Notes: generated by a model from the sequence alone, not told the origin. A stretch of DNA of 64,000 bases from Schizochytrium sp. TIO01 (GCA_004764695.1 SMSO01000007.1:79501-143500), one strand, 5' to 3'; counted from the stretch's first letter, positions 1-11,448 are shown. Translations and numbers: made by a program.

Positions 1-216
1 GCCAGATAGAAGAGAGGTAGTACGAATACAATAGTTGAACGTTTGCACATGAGGGGAGTTGTTCTTTTGTTCCGAAAACAACAACAACAACTAGAAGAAT
101 GAACTAGGAGTAAGGCGACCTGGGAGGTAGCAAAAACAGAAGCCACCCCCCAGTCAATGAAGGAGCACAACCAGGCGTAGGCTCTTGCTAGATCCATCCT
201 CTACGTCTTTGATTCA

Positions 217-780
217 TCAAAGCCTCTTCGGTGGTAACCAACCCTCAGGTACGGTGGAGAAACGCACGTCCTGCATCATTGGTGCGTCCTTAATGGCTTG
301 ACGAAGGTCGTTCGTACTTGATAAAGCAGTCGCCGCCTTGGGATATCCACATCTAGCCGCCTTGGCAACAAGCTGGGCTCGCCATGGTTCATCGACAAGG
401 GAGTCCCATCCTGCTGTCTCAGCGTGACTAAGGCACTCCTCAAGATTCTTCTTTTTCCCATCTTGAAGATATTCGTTGCCCTTGAGAATTGTGAGCACCT
501 TCTCCGCAAGAGAAATAACTTCTTCTGCGCCATCAGGGTCAACGTTGCGCATTTCGCTTGCAAACTCTTGAATACGGTCAATATCCGCGAGCATTTCCTT
601 GCGCTCCTCTTTATTCACAAGCTGCTGGTGGTGTCTGGTAGTAAACATGAGCCGCACTTTGTACTCGTACTTACCCAGACGGTCCATTGCTCTCTCCACC
701 GTGAGTTCCTTTTCATCCTCCTCTTCATCGCTGCCTAGTTGCGACGAGGCCAGCCTCGTGCTCAAGTCAAAGTTGCTCAT
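217..780 (-). CDS. Small acidic/charged protein, function unknown
   Basis: A 187-residue single-exon reading frame on the minus strand, starting at ATG 780 and ending in TGA at 217-219. I do not recognise the family. It begins with a short Ser-rich stretch and an acidic run (DEEEDEKE, about residues 18-25). A highly charged helical region follows (about 26-125, rich in E/K/R, likely all-alpha or coiled coil), then a more globular tail with Trp, Pro and Ala (about 125-187). There is no signal peptide, membrane segment or cysteine-rich motif. The composition is that of a real soluble protein, unlike the low-complexity frames around it. No partner gene is adjacent; the next supportable gene on either strand is more than 3 kb away. 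Introns upstream cannot be excluded. Confidence 0.6.
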   Translation of the reverse strand: MSNFDLSTRLASSQLGSDEEEDEKELTVERAMDRLGKYEYKVRLMFTTRHHQQLVNKEERKEMLADIDRIQEFASEMRNVDPDGAEEVISLAEKVLTILKGNEYLQDGKKKNLEECLSHAETAGWDSLVDEPWRAQLVAKAARCGYPKAATALSSTNDLRQAIKDAPMMQDVRFSTVPEGWLPPKRL

Positions 781-3700
781 AGTCTTGCCAGCCCAAGTTC
801 TACACTCCTCAGTTCTTCAATCTCTGTCCAACTAGCTATACACAAAACCAGCTTGTTTCTCCGCCACTACCACAGGGTCGCCGTCCTCCGGGAAAACGAT
901 ATCCGTCACCTCAGAGATCGAGACCGTGCGCGTCCTTTCCTGTTATGCTCTGGCGATGTTCGGTCTATGCTGTTTTGCTTGCTTGCTTTGCTCTTCTCTT
1001 CAAGTTGTGCTGTTATTGCTGTTACCAAGTACCTTCTATTCCTTGAACGATTGACCCTGCGCACAGAGTGCTAGGCATCGTGCTAGCTGGCGCTAGCGAG
1101 TTTGATTCATTTCCATGCACAAACAACTTAGACTCAAGGTGCGCTAGTCATTCACTAAGTAGTGCTAGGCGCGGAAGGGCTCTAGAGATAGCTCAGGTGT
1201 AAATGATTTGGAGGGAGCACGTACCCACCGACTACTCCTTCTCCTGCCGTCCCAGTCGCACAAGAGAGCTTGGGGGTAAACGTCTTCAGGAGCTGCTGCG
1301 CTGCGTTGTTTGTTGCTGGGCCTCGGGGCAGTTTATGCCCGAACGAGCGAGGCCCGAGTGCCCCGGCCTGAGCGTGTGACAGGTATTGAGGCTGCACGCG
1401 CCGCATTTACTCTTATACAATAAAGGGATACCTGTATATCTATCTATCTATATAGACATACATATGTATTAGTCTAATGTGCATGTCTTGTGCTATTATA
1501 TGTGTTTCTCTTAATTGGGTGAACTATGACTGCGCCGATAAGACTGCATAGCGGAGCTCGTAAGAAGGCTCTTTTTGGACATGGACGGAGGGAAATGAGA
1601 AGGTTTACTTAGGGACGTGGGGAAAATAGTGCAAAGCGTCTTAAAATGAATGAGCTCTAAGCACAACATAACCACCACTATTACAGAGCAAAGAGTTAAA
1701 ATAGAAGAGGGAGTTAAATACTTTAGAAAAAGGAAAAATACTTTTAGTACGGAAAAAGTTGTAGAAAAACATTTTACTTAAAAACATCTTTATGTTTTAA
1801 AATATCGATTTTCTTTTAAAACCTTGTATAAAAATAAAAAGTTCTATGCCTTTGCTAATCTTTTTAATTTTAAAAATAAATAAAGTTTAAAGTTTGTAAA
1901 AGGGGCCCGGGGAAAAAAGGAAAAAAAAAATAAAAAAAATAAAGAAGAATATATCATATATAAGGCAAGTATTGAAACGTGGGGGTGTGTACCGGGAGCT
2001 CTCTTTTACTAACATGGTTAATGGTAGTTAGCTTGATGTTGGGCCACTTTGAGTCTCGATAGACCGCCAAAGCCATGTTGAACTGGTGCACCAGTTCTTC
2101 GTTCAAAGAGGACCATGAAAGCGCTCGTTTCCTCGGTTGAGGTGGCGGCCCAGGAGAGCATATTCGAGAAACGGGGAAACAAATATAAAAAATAGAGTCG
2201 GACTAAACGAGACTATGGTTGCTTCTTGTCCAGGAGCCTGACATCAACGATTGTGGCGATCGCAAAAATGTACGTTGGCAGTACAGCGATGAGAAGATGT
2301 GGGACAGCTAACCTAACTGGCACAATGTGTTATGGGCTTTTGCCAAGATTATGGCAGCAAGAAGCTCGTGCTTCACGCAAAGCGAACCAAGAGATTGTAG
2401 AAAGTCTGTTTGTAGAGCTTGGTAGGTAGAGGGACATAGCAGCCTAGTTTGCGCTTCAGTTGACGTGCTCGTTGATATGCCATTATTTCCCCCGCAGTTT
2501 CAAGTCACCTCATCCGCATAGTAACAAGTATATCCTACGACGACGAACCCTCATCTAGGTTGTCATCCTCAGACTCAAACTGCATAGTTTTACTCTCCAG
2601 TTGATACACAGCGAGAGAAGACTCCTTTTGATCTCCGTTGTAGCGTAACTCTGCTCTGGCGAATGAATACCTTTCAAATATGGAGCGCCCTTCTTCGAGC
2701 CTTTTGTCACCACTTATTCTGGTATTATTGGGTGGTGCAGGTCTCTACCAGACTTTTTGGCCTTTTTTTCCCTCCAAAAACGATATCCAAAGTTTTTAAT
2801 AACCTTTTAAAAGTAAAAGATTCAGAGTTTTCTTTTTTGTACATCGAATTTCTTTTTTTAATGTTTAAAAACGATTGTTTTTAAAACTGAGGAATGAGAA
2901 TTAGTTATAGTCCTATGAATAAAAAGACCTAAAACATTTTAAGACCAGGGTTTTAAAAACTTTACGCTTTTAAACTCATCTAAGAGAATATACGCGCAGG
3001 GAACCGGGGGACTCTGTTAAAAATCATTCTTAGCTGATCGCTTTATTGACATTTGTAGAATCAAAAAATCACATTCCAAAAACTAAGTGGTTTATTCGTG
3101 TTTTCAGAAAACCTGAAACCTTTTCAACCAAAGAAAAAGAAGAAGAAAGAAAGAAAAAAAAACACGCGCAAGTAAGAATTGCTCGTGCATACATTGTGCA
3201 TAGTATGCAGGCAAGGCTCCTAGGACCTTGCTATGCCCTTGCTAGCACTACGAGATATTTTACCGACGCCGCCGTATTTTATTATTCCTACCGCGCGCAA
3301 TAGCAGTACATAGCACCCTTCTCAAATGTTCCGCATGTTCCAGGCCCTCGAGCAATGCAGCGCACAGGAACTCTGCACCAAAACCAAAACTTCTCCGTCT
3401 CTGAGCAGCTGTCGTACCCACACCGCGGCCTCCCCGTGCAGCTCGAGCTGGGCGTTCTCTTTGCCAAGGGCGAGCGCGCAGTACCACCTAGGAACGAGAT
3501 TTGGAAGACAACCGCAGCAGCAGCAGCAGCAGCAGCGCCACAGAAAACACAGAAAACTCAGAAAACACAGAACCGAAGAACCATAACGCATTTATTGATT
3601 GTAACAGAAGGAGATGCGATGATCTCAATCGCCGCCACAGCACTGCAGAAAGAACTCTTCAGAGAGCGCAAACGAGGACAGCCCGAGCCTCGAAATAAAT

Positions 3701-4030
3701 CGCACCCCTTCCGCGGCCAAACGAAGAACAGAGGCTGCCGACCAGCGGAATCGGAATAATCCGAGGTACGTGTAGAGCGAGCGAGTTCTTTGGCCGGTAG
3801 TGTGCTGTGCTGCTTGAGCTTTTGAGAGTGCGAAGCGCGGTATAAAGTGCAGCAGCGATTTTGCAAGGTCGGTCATTGAGCTTGGAACTGCACCGGAAGA
3901 CTAGGGCAAAACTGGAATTTGAGACTGGACTGGCCGTGGCAACGAGTATGGAGGGGGCCGCGGCGGCGACTCAAAAAAAAGAAGCAAAGCGCATTGACGC
4001 CTCGGCATCTGTTCCGCAGAACCTGAAGAA
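781..4030. other. Intergenic, no supportable gene
   Basis: About 3.2 kb with no convincing coding region. It contains AT-rich blocks with T/A homopolymers (about 1720-1960 and 2760-2960), a short CAG/CAA-type triplet run near 3512-3537 and purine-rich runs near 3126-3165. Short open frames here begin with TTG/GTG or consist of biased composition and overlap each other on both strands, so I leave them unannotated. The last few hundred bases (about 3300-4030) are the least AT-rich and may hold the promoter and leader of the gene starting at 4435. Confidence 0.6.
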
Positions 4031-4405
4031 TTGAGGAAGCGAGCAACTGAGAAGCAAGTGCAAGAGCTGACAGGGGTCAACGCCGGCAACGAAGAACCCT
4101 ACGAGGCGTTGCGGCGTGAGAAAGAATCACGCGTAGTATTGTTTCTGGACGAGGGGAAGAGAGGAGAGCTGACAAGAAAGGGCGCAATAACTGAGAACAT
4201 CAGTAGGCAAAAGAATTGAAGAAGCGAGCAATTGAGAAGCAATTGAGAAGCAATTGCAAGAGCTGACAAGGGTCAACGCCGGCAACGAAGAACCCTACGA
4301 GGCGTTGCGGCGTGAGAAAGAACCACGCTTAGTTTTGTTTCTGGAGGAGGGGAAGAGAGGAAAGCTGACAAGAAAGGGCGCAATAACTGAAAACATCAGT
4401 AGGCA
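4031..4405 (+). repeat. Tandem duplication, two ~185-bp copies
   Basis: The segment 4031-4209 is repeated at 4216-4405 with a register of 196 bases over most of its length. The second copy carries a small internal insertion near its start (an extra GAAGCAATT-like unit). The copies differ at only a handful of positions. Both are open in the same frame and would encode closely similar peptides containing NEEPYEALRREKE. Most of the differences I can count are amino-acid changing, so the open frame is not by itself evidence of a coding exon. The duplication lies directly upstream of the gene starting at 4435 and may be part of its leader or an upstream exon. Confidence 0.8.
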
Positions 4406-4434
4406 GGTAGTTCTTGCAGCGTGCGTGATAAAAC

Positions 4435-7062
4435 ATGCTTAGCCACGGTGAGGAGCAGCAGCAGCAGCAACAACAACAAAAAAAACAGCTGCGACAACTC
4501 GTACAAGGCAAGGATTGCCGAAGAAGAAATCGCAGTAGCAGCAGTAGCAGCAGCAACAGCACAGAGAGCAAGAACCTGGACGATCCTACAGTTATGGAAA
4601 GGAAACTCCCCCCAAACGATAACAAGAGCAAGAACATGCGAAGACCAGACAGGCCAGGCGCATTGGACATGAAGAAGTTACCAAAGATACCAAAGGAAGT
4701 GTCGCCAGACGAGGTTCTTTCCTTTGCCAAAACACTTGACATTGAGGATCTGCAAGAAACAATTCAAGAGTGGGTCGATGCTTCAAGTCAGGGAGGCTCG
4801 ATTTATCGCAACTTGGCTTTGGGCATTGGAGTTGCATTCATAGGTATATGTAGTATCATTCTTGGGCTGTTTGTTGTGCTTGTTCCATCAGTCTATGGTG
4901 TTGGCGGCTGGATGCTCTACCGTAAACAAGGATGGAATTTTTTTCAAGTTGGTGTCGGCGGTGTACGTTTTGTAGCTCTCAACGGCGTGGCGTGGTTTCT
5001 CTACAGTGTTTTTATTGCCATCCAGCTCTTCAACCTTGCTTTCCCCGACCCGCTACTTACATTCAATGCATTCATGGTAGGAGGTCTTTCGTATGTGCTC
5101 ATGTGCGTTGCCCTGTTTGCGTACTATCCGCCGAATGCAAGTGGCAGGGGCGCAACTGTGGCTGTGCAAACTCCACAGGATGATGAACTTGACGATAGCA
5201 AGAGATACGCAACACCAACATTTAATCGCCAACTACAGCGGAGCGTGCTCATGCGGACTGATTCCAAGAGCGTCTCGTTCTTTTGGTGGGTCTTTATAGG
5301 CATGCAGGCAAGCATCGTACTCACCGCATTTGTAGTGACCGTGGTTAGTGTTTTCAGTCAAGGCAATCCATTGGTGCGCATGCTCACTACGTCGCTGGTT
5401 ATGTGGACCCAAGGCATTGCCATCGCTACAACGCATGCACTTGGAGGCAAATGGCGCCACATTGAGACAAGCTATTCGGCGTTTCAGCCCGGTCGAGGTG
5501 GTTTTGCTTACGTGAGCTTGCAGATAATTGGCTGGGGAAGCTTTGGCCTTGGTATTGTGGCAGGTTTTCTGGACCTAGGTTCGCAGGCGGCTCAGGTACG
5601 TGGTAAGACGCCTCTTTTGATATCCGGTATGATGCCATTATGTGGATGTCTAGGTTCTTTGGCTGAACTCTTTATAATTGCTTCTCTTTTTGTGTACAAA
5701 GACATGACAAACGGCAAAGCTTTGTTACTTGCAAGTCCTAGGCATCCAAATGTCATTGACGAGCAAAATGCATGGTGGAATAAGGCACTACTCTCTGCTG
5801 TTAAGTTTCAGATTGCCTTACTTAATGCGTTGTTTGGACCTCGTGATGCTGGTGCTTTCACACGCCAACCTAAATGTCTTGATCCTGACGCCCATCTTGC
5901 ATGTGATGCACGCTGGGAGGCCGAGGTTTTGAAAACTTGCCCACGGACGGGAGACTCGTATCTCATTGTAGGTAACGGGTTCGTTGGCAAACGTATCGTC
6001 AACGAGCTTTTAGCCCGCGGAGAGACTCGGATTCGTGTTTTTGACGTCGTTCCACTCAATCCATGGCAGGGAGATTCCAGAGTCCAATTCATACGAGGAG
6101 ATGTCACCAAAGCCAGTGAGATCGGACTAGCCTGCGAAGGTGTCGATACTGTGTACTCGACCTTTGCCATCATCCGCTTCATGGAACGCCTAGAACACCA
6201 AGCATTTCTCTCATACCATGTGAATGTCTATGGCACAGAGGTTCTACTGGAGGCATGCCGTCGTCACAATATCAAACGGTTGATCGTCACATCGTCTTCA
6301 CATGCAACTACTGACGAGCATTCTGAGCCAAGATTTGATCGAGATGAGACTGCTCCTCTCTTGAGTCGTCAGGAAGCACATAATCATTATGGCTGGACTA
6401 AAGCCATGGCTGATCAAATGGCTCTTGATGCTGATGGCAGCAAGCTCGCAAATGGACAGGACTTACAGGTGGTGGTTGTTCGACCTTGCTCTGGTGTCTT
6501 TGGAGCAGATGACCGTCTTTCGTTTGAAAGAATTATGGACATGGGCATTGTGCCTGGAATTGGCGCCAAGGCCATTATGGACTGGGTTCCGGTGCAATCA
6601 GTCGTCCAGGGCCACCTTCTTGCAGAGCGTGCTCTGCAGCAGGGAGTTCTTGGAGTCCGAGGCGAAGCGTTTTGCATTTCTAACGATGACCCAACTTCAA
6701 TGGAGGATTTCTGGTGGCTCGCTATCAAATACATTCGCCAGCTTGCTCCTCATCGCCAAAGACGTCTTCATATAGATTTTCTCTACTTGCCAGAAGGCAT
6801 TTTTTGGGCTTTAGCGTACGTCAGTGAACTCAATGCTTGGTTATTCCGGGGCAAGACCACCCTCGGGAGAGACCTTGATACGTTGACACCCGCTATGCTC
6901 AGCACAGCTACCATGTCATATACCTACACAAGTGCCAAGGCTCGCCGGATTCTTGGCTACAAGCCTGTGTTCTCTCTTGACGAAGCAATCCAACGAGCCA
7001 TACACGAGTACGACGAAGCTCACTTCATTCATGATCATGGCAAGCACTTGTCAAAATCCTAA
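4435..7062 (+). CDS. Multi-pass membrane protein fused to a 3-beta-HSD/NAD-epimerase domain
   Basis: An 875-residue single exon from ATG 4435; in-frame ATGs at 4594 and 4669 are possible alternative starts that would remove the Gln- and Ser-rich head (residues 1-45). Residues about 125-425 hold some seven hydrophobic segments (approximately 127-152, 176-199, 211-231, 283-307, 315-335, 357-379, 394-421). Residues about 505-860 form an NAD(P)-binding Rossmann domain of the extended SDR/3-beta-hydroxysteroid dehydrogenase family: dinucleotide loop GNGFVGKR near 513, a FIRGDV strand end, a TSSS strand, and the catalytic pair Tyr652/Lys656 in YGWTK. Such domains act as sterol (NSDHL-like) or sugar-nucleotide dehydrogenases; the substrate here is unknown. 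The membrane half has no family I recognise. The protein probably sits in an ER-type membrane with the enzyme domain on one face (inference). A frame error joining two genes seems unlikely because the reading frame is continuous. Confidence 0.85.
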   Translation: MLSHGEEQQQQQQQQKKQLRQLVQGKDCRRRNRSSSSSSSNSTESKNLDDPTVMERKLPPNDNKSKNMRRPDRPGALDMKKLPKIPKEVSPDEVLSFAKTLDIEDLQETIQEWVDASSQGGSIYRNLALGIGVAFIGICSIILGLFVVLVPSVYGVGGWMLYRKQGWNFFQVGVGGVRFVALNGVAWFLYSVFIAIQLFNLAFPDPLLTFNAFMVGGLSYVLMCVALFAYYPPNASGRGATVAVQTPQDDELDDSKRYATPTFNRQLQRSVLMRTDSKSVSFFWWVFIGMQASIVLTAFVVTVVSVFSQGNPLVRMLTTSLVMWTQGIAIATTHALGGKWRHIETSYSAFQPGRGGFAYVSLQIIGWGSFGLGIVAGFLDLGSQAAQVRGKTPLLISGMMPLCGCLGSLAELFIIASLFVYKDMTNGKALLLASPRHPNVIDEQNAWWNKALLSAVKFQIALLNALFGPRDAGAFTRQPKCLDPDAHLACDARWEAEVLKTCPRTGDSYLIVGNGFVGKRIVNELLARGETRIRVFDVVPLNPWQGDSRVQFIRGDVTKASEIGLACEGVDTVYSTFAIIRFMERLEHQAFLSYHVNVYGTEVLLEACRRHNIKRLIVTSSSHATTDEHSEPRFDRDETAPLLSRQEAHNHYGWTKAMADQMALDADGSKLANGQDLQVVVVRPCSGVFGADDRLSFERIMDMGIVPGIGAKAIMDWVPVQSVVQGHLLAERALQQGVLGVRGEAFCISNDDPTSMEDFWWLAIKYIRQLAPHRQRRLHIDFLYLPEGIFWALAYVSELNAWLFRGKTTLGRDLDTLTPAMLSTATMSYTYTSAKARRILGYKPVFSLDEAIQRAIHEYDEAHFIHDHGKHLSKS

Positions 7063-7169
7063 TCTTATAGTCAACCTAGGTAGGTACTAACTATGTAGCT
7101 TACATCAGGATTATCATCGTATGCTATGTTATATAATGACATGCTATGTAGACGACACCTAGAAGAACC
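7063..7169. other. 3' flank of the dehydrogenase fusion gene
   Basis: Short AT-rich spacer after the TAA at 7060-7062, with several copies of a GCTATGT-like word. No gene is seen here. It runs straight into the 161-bp tandem repeat. Confidence 0.5.
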
Positions 7170-7490
7170 AGGTGTCTAGGCACTGTCCTTCCATTACAAA
7201 GCATCTTCATATTTCATTTGGTCTCGCAAATTCTATGCCTTCCGTTTCCTTGTCCTCATCTTCGTCACCTTGATCACTTGTTCAACAAGGTTCGTCCTCG
7301 CATGCGCAACTAAACATCATGCTTGAAAACAGGTGTCTAGGCACTGTCCTTCCATTAAAAACATCTTCATGTTTCGTTTGGTCTCGCAAATTCTAAGCCT
7401 TCAGTTTCCTCGTCCTCATCTTCGCCACCTTGATCACTTGTTCAACAAGGTTCGTCATCTCATGCACAACTAAACGTCATGCTTGAGAAA
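7170..7490. repeat. Two-copy 161-bp tandem repeat
   Basis: The block 7170-7330 is followed directly by 7331-7490. The copies are nearly identical, sharing AGGTGTCTAGGCACTGTCC at the start and CAACTAAACnTCATGCTTGA at the end, with scattered single-base differences and one or two indels. No continuous reading frame spans both. It looks like a local segmental duplication just downstream of the preceding gene. Confidence 0.85.
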
Positions 7491-7850
7491 TGGTTCAAGC
7501 TGTTGATTGACTTGTTCGAGAAGGCAAAACAAAGTTCAATTTCGATAAAGTGGGAAGGGGCAGCCTATTTTGTGACTGAGAGAGGTGGTGAGTTTAGAGA
7601 GGGCAGCGGTTTTATCCACTAGTAACACTACTACCTGGCAAGAAAGTGCCTGTTCACGAGAGGTGCAGAAAGGTTCTCCACTGACACACTAAAAAATCGT
7701 TCTGAGGGAAATTGAAAGCATTCACTCTAATCAATCTAAACACAAACCCTCCTGTCGAATTGAGAGAGGAACAATCATGTGCAAATCCTGCATAATTCCA
7801 GCTTAGCAGGACTATTAGAAAGTTGATCAAAGAAAGATTTTGCGTTTTGA

Positions 7851-8404
7851 GTTCAATCTTGTGGGTGTATCCACACTACCTTGTTGCAAGACTCTCTTCA
7901 AGCTCTTCGCAATCCACTGATTCCTTGGAAACAACGAAACAAGCGAGTTGCCTTAGCGAAAACTGCCATTCTTGAAAAAGTTTTGCAGACGCTGGATGGT
8001 AACGAGCGAGAGCCAAACAAGATCGGTTGGCAGCCAGATATGGCAACTTTTCGAAATCATTTTCTAACTATGATGGGAAACTACATATACAAGGGCCATT
8101 CTTTTAATGCCAACTAGTACCTGATACTTCAACACGACAAGAGATCGGTGTCCAGTTTCAAGAGCTAAATCTGAAATGCTGTAAGGCAAGGCAAATTTTG
8201 GTTACAAACAATCCAACGTACATTAGGAACCAATCAATTCACTCATGCCTCCGAAGCTATCAAGCGAGTCATGTAGAATGTTCTGCCAGACGTTGTCAAA
8301 GCAAAATTGATTCTCATGAGCGCAACAGAAGGAATCCTATTCCAATGCTCATTTACAAAAAAAAATTATTAAAAAAAGTAGCGTGTCTTCCCTTCACCTT
8401 GTGA
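7851..8404 (+). pseudogene. Possible decayed gene, frames broken
   Basis: Protein-like sequence runs through three frames in succession. One frame is open from 7851 to the TAG at 8115-8117 and has balanced composition (for example KIGWQPDMATFRNHF). A second continues from about 8108 with a plausible peptide (EIGVQFQELNL, ILVTNNPTYIRNQ). After about 8235 a third frame reads more like protein (SEAIKRVM, stop, NVLPDVVKAKLILMSATEG). No frame has a good ATG. This pattern is what an old coding sequence with two small indels and one stop would give. No family is recognised, and chance is possible. Confidence 0.3.
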
Positions 8405-8646
8405 TTCTCGCTGACATCGTAAGCTTCCGCCCACAAGGAACGCGAGAAGAAAAAGAAGCTGTAGCAAATGCGCCACAATTCTAACCTCTGAGGCAGCTCA
8501 CGGCCCTTTTTTACAGGTTCCTACCTCTGAGAATCATTTAGTGAACCTAAACGAAGCGCGCCTCTTAACCTAAACACATAGGAGTATCGCATCGGTTAGG
8601 CGAGTAAAAACAACATTATACTTAGGCTCCAAGTTTTCACGAGAAG

Positions 8647-8712
8647 CCTTCGAAAAGGAACAAGAAACGAAACGAAAACAACTTCAAGACGAAGTGGTTT
8701 CCTTTTCGAAGG
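8647..8712. repeat. 14-bp inverted repeat, possible hairpin
   Basis: CCTTCGAAAAGGAA at 8647-8660 is the exact reverse complement of TTCCTTTTCGAAGG at 8699-8712, separated by 38 bases. A third partial copy (TTCCTTTCGAAG) follows at about 8721-8732. No associated terminal direct repeat or transposase is seen. Confidence 0.7.
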
Positions 8713-9440
8713 AGTTTGATTCCTTTCGAAGAAGTCTGAAGCAGAGCAGAACCTAAGACCTCCCGAATCGCGAGGTCTGAGAGAGCAAGCAGCACCGCAG
8801 TTTTGTCCAGCTGCAAGCACTGCAAGATGCCAGCTAAAGAAGAATAAAAGGAGCAATTTGATGATCTTCGAACATCCTTTTATAATTTTGAGACCTACTC
8901 TACAGATTGAAGGAATGACATTGAAAAGGTTGATCAACTTCGAAAGCAAACGAAAGCAAACTTCTGTAAACTCGGAAAGGCGATAGACGGACAATGGCGC
9001 TGCAAAAAGGTATGAACCAACTCGGACGGACGAATAAGAATAACAAGCCAATGGGTGGATGAACGAGAGAACGAAACTGCATTTGTTTCGGCGGATCTCT
9101 AGAATCGCGATGGATGGAGTCGGCATCTCTCTAAACATTTAGCAGCAGTTTTATAATATAGAAAAAGAGCCACTCATTTCCCCCTTCCACTGATGGCAAA
9201 ACTAAAGCCAAACTCTTAGCTAGCTTGGCGCAAGAGCAACACAAGTCAACCTGAAATACCAAGCAGCGTCAAGAACGTCTTTGCAATCTGCTGAGGATTC
9301 ACGGTTTATGCTTTCCACTCGACTTGCGATGAGCTTGAAGGCAGCCAGTTCCTGTAAAGCGTCAAGTTCACTGTCGTGATCCTTAATAAATCAAAAGGGA
9401 AAAGGAGCAAACTTTGGAATGAATGAATGAAAGGGCATCG

Positions 9441-9475
<35 letters not shown>

Positions 9476-10197
9476 TTATATATCATTTTATTATTTTTAT
9501 AATAATTAAACTTTAATATAAAAGAAAAGAAAAGAAAAATTATCTTGGTCCCCATCACCATCAAAAGGCGCGGCGCGCTTCCGCAACATCTCCGCAACAC
9601 CTTCGAAGAAGCTGTGGCTGCGGAGCTTCCCTCAGCCAGCCCCTTTATGCACCTCGAAGCAGCACCCGACACGATGGTGTGGGGGCTGTGGGAGTGCACC
9701 GCCGACCAGCCACCCAATCGCGCCTCCGAAGCTCCCTCCCGCAGGCGCCGCAGAGGGGCAGAGGCAGGCAGGAAGAAAGGGCCCGCAGGCAAGTGAAACA
9801 AATGAGCGCGCACAGTGGAACAAACTGCCATTGTTCACTTGTGGGGGGCGGCCACAAGTGAAACAAAGAGAGCTTCCACAGCGCAAGATCAAGCGATAGC
9901 ATGCATCTCAAACAGACAGTCAGACAGACAGACAGACAGACAGACAGACGATCGAAAACAATCAAACGTAAGAACGAACGAAGGAAACGAAGGGGAAACA
10001 ACCTACAACCAAGCAGCAGACGAGACGCCAAACAAATAAACCAACAATCATACATCAATACTTCACCCAACAGCCATGAATGAGGGTTTATTCTGTCTTC
10101 ACCTCACTCACTCCCTCACTTTCCGACAGTTAACATCTAAATGGAATGAATAAACAACAAACAGTTGAGCTCTGATTTTAATCTACCAATTGGTTAC

Positions 10198-10327
<130 letters not shown>

Positions 10328-10720
10328 TTCCCCATTACCTCCTGTTGACCCCAGAATGCCCGCGAGACCAAAGCAGAGAACAGCGACCGCGGTTTACGCA
10401 ACATCCTGTTCCAGCCATCCGCATCCACACCCTTCTCCGCTGGAGTCTTTGACTACCTGCCTTCTGCATTCTGGCATCAAACACCAAACAAACATCAAAC
10501 AAACATCAAACAAACATCAAACAAACAAACATCAAACAAACAGCGGTCATGTGTAGAGATAGATAGATACCTCATATGCAGAGAGAGAACATCGTCGCCA
10601 CGCGCGACGAATTGATCGGAAGCGAGAGGACCCGCTTTCACTCGACCAGCCATTTGCAGGTTGGCTTCTTTCTTCGCAGTTGACGGCGTGTTTGCTCGTT
10701 CTTTTGTCGCTCGTGGAATC

Positions 10721-10808
10721 GTTTGTTTGTTTGTTTGTTTGTTTGTTTGTTTGGTTGTTTGGTTGTTTGTTTGGTTGTTTGTTTGGTTGTTTGTTTGGTT
10801 GTCTGTTT
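10721..10808. repeat. (GTTT)n array with GGTT interruptions
   Basis: Tetranucleotide GTTT array; its right half alternates with TTGGTTGT units, giving a higher-order period. Confidence 0.9.
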
Positions 10809-11012
10809 GAGCAATTGACTGTTGTTTGCTTCTGCTAAGTCACTAATTAATTTGACTCGAGATGAGCACATGGATTGATAGATCGATAGATCGATCGATT
10901 GATGTGCGCATTCGCTCATCCGCACGGAGGTGGACGCTGTGGCATCGAAGAGGCGAAGACGCAACAGCAAACTCACAAGCGAGCCATGAAACGATGGGCA
11001 CAGCTGTCCGTG

Positions 11013-11067
11013 TGTATGTATGTATGTATGTATGTATGTATGTATGTATGAATGTATGTATGTATGT
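11013..11067. repeat. (TATG)n microsatellite
   Basis: About 14 units of TATG/GTAT with one A substitution in the middle. It is followed by a two-copy 16-bp AATATTATATTATAGT repeat at about 11083-11115. Confidence 0.9.
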
Positions 11068-11417
11068 CTATAAATATAGTTTAATATTATATTATAGTTG
11101 AATATTATATTATAGTATATATGTATGTCTCCTCGACCATCCTAGAACCACACAAAAGCAGAAAGAGCTTTTGTGAAGGAGAGAGAAAGAGCCCATGAGA
11201 GGAACAGCGTCGTTGAGTTTCTTTTAAGCGGTAGCTAATGTAGACAGCTTTAGCAGGTAGGGGTAGTAAGCAGTTCGCAGGAACTAAAGTGAATGTTATT
11301 TGAGGGTTGTTTCTTTTTGGGGTATGAGAGAGAAAGCTGAGGAAGTATGCGTTTTCATTTAGAGTAAACTGTTTAATTCAATTTTTAATTAAAATAAGAA
11401 GTAAATAAGTAAATAAG

Positions 11418-11448
<31 letters not shown>

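Noticed and set aside
4329-4742. Cys/Leu-rich minus-strand frame opposite the start of the fusion gene
   Set aside because: Complement of CAG/AGC triplet runs coding Gln and Ser on the plus strand.
8596-9138. 180-codon minus-strand ATG frame
   Set aside because: Phe/Leu/Ser-skewed composition, no recognisable domain, overlaps an inverted repeat; chance frame more likely.
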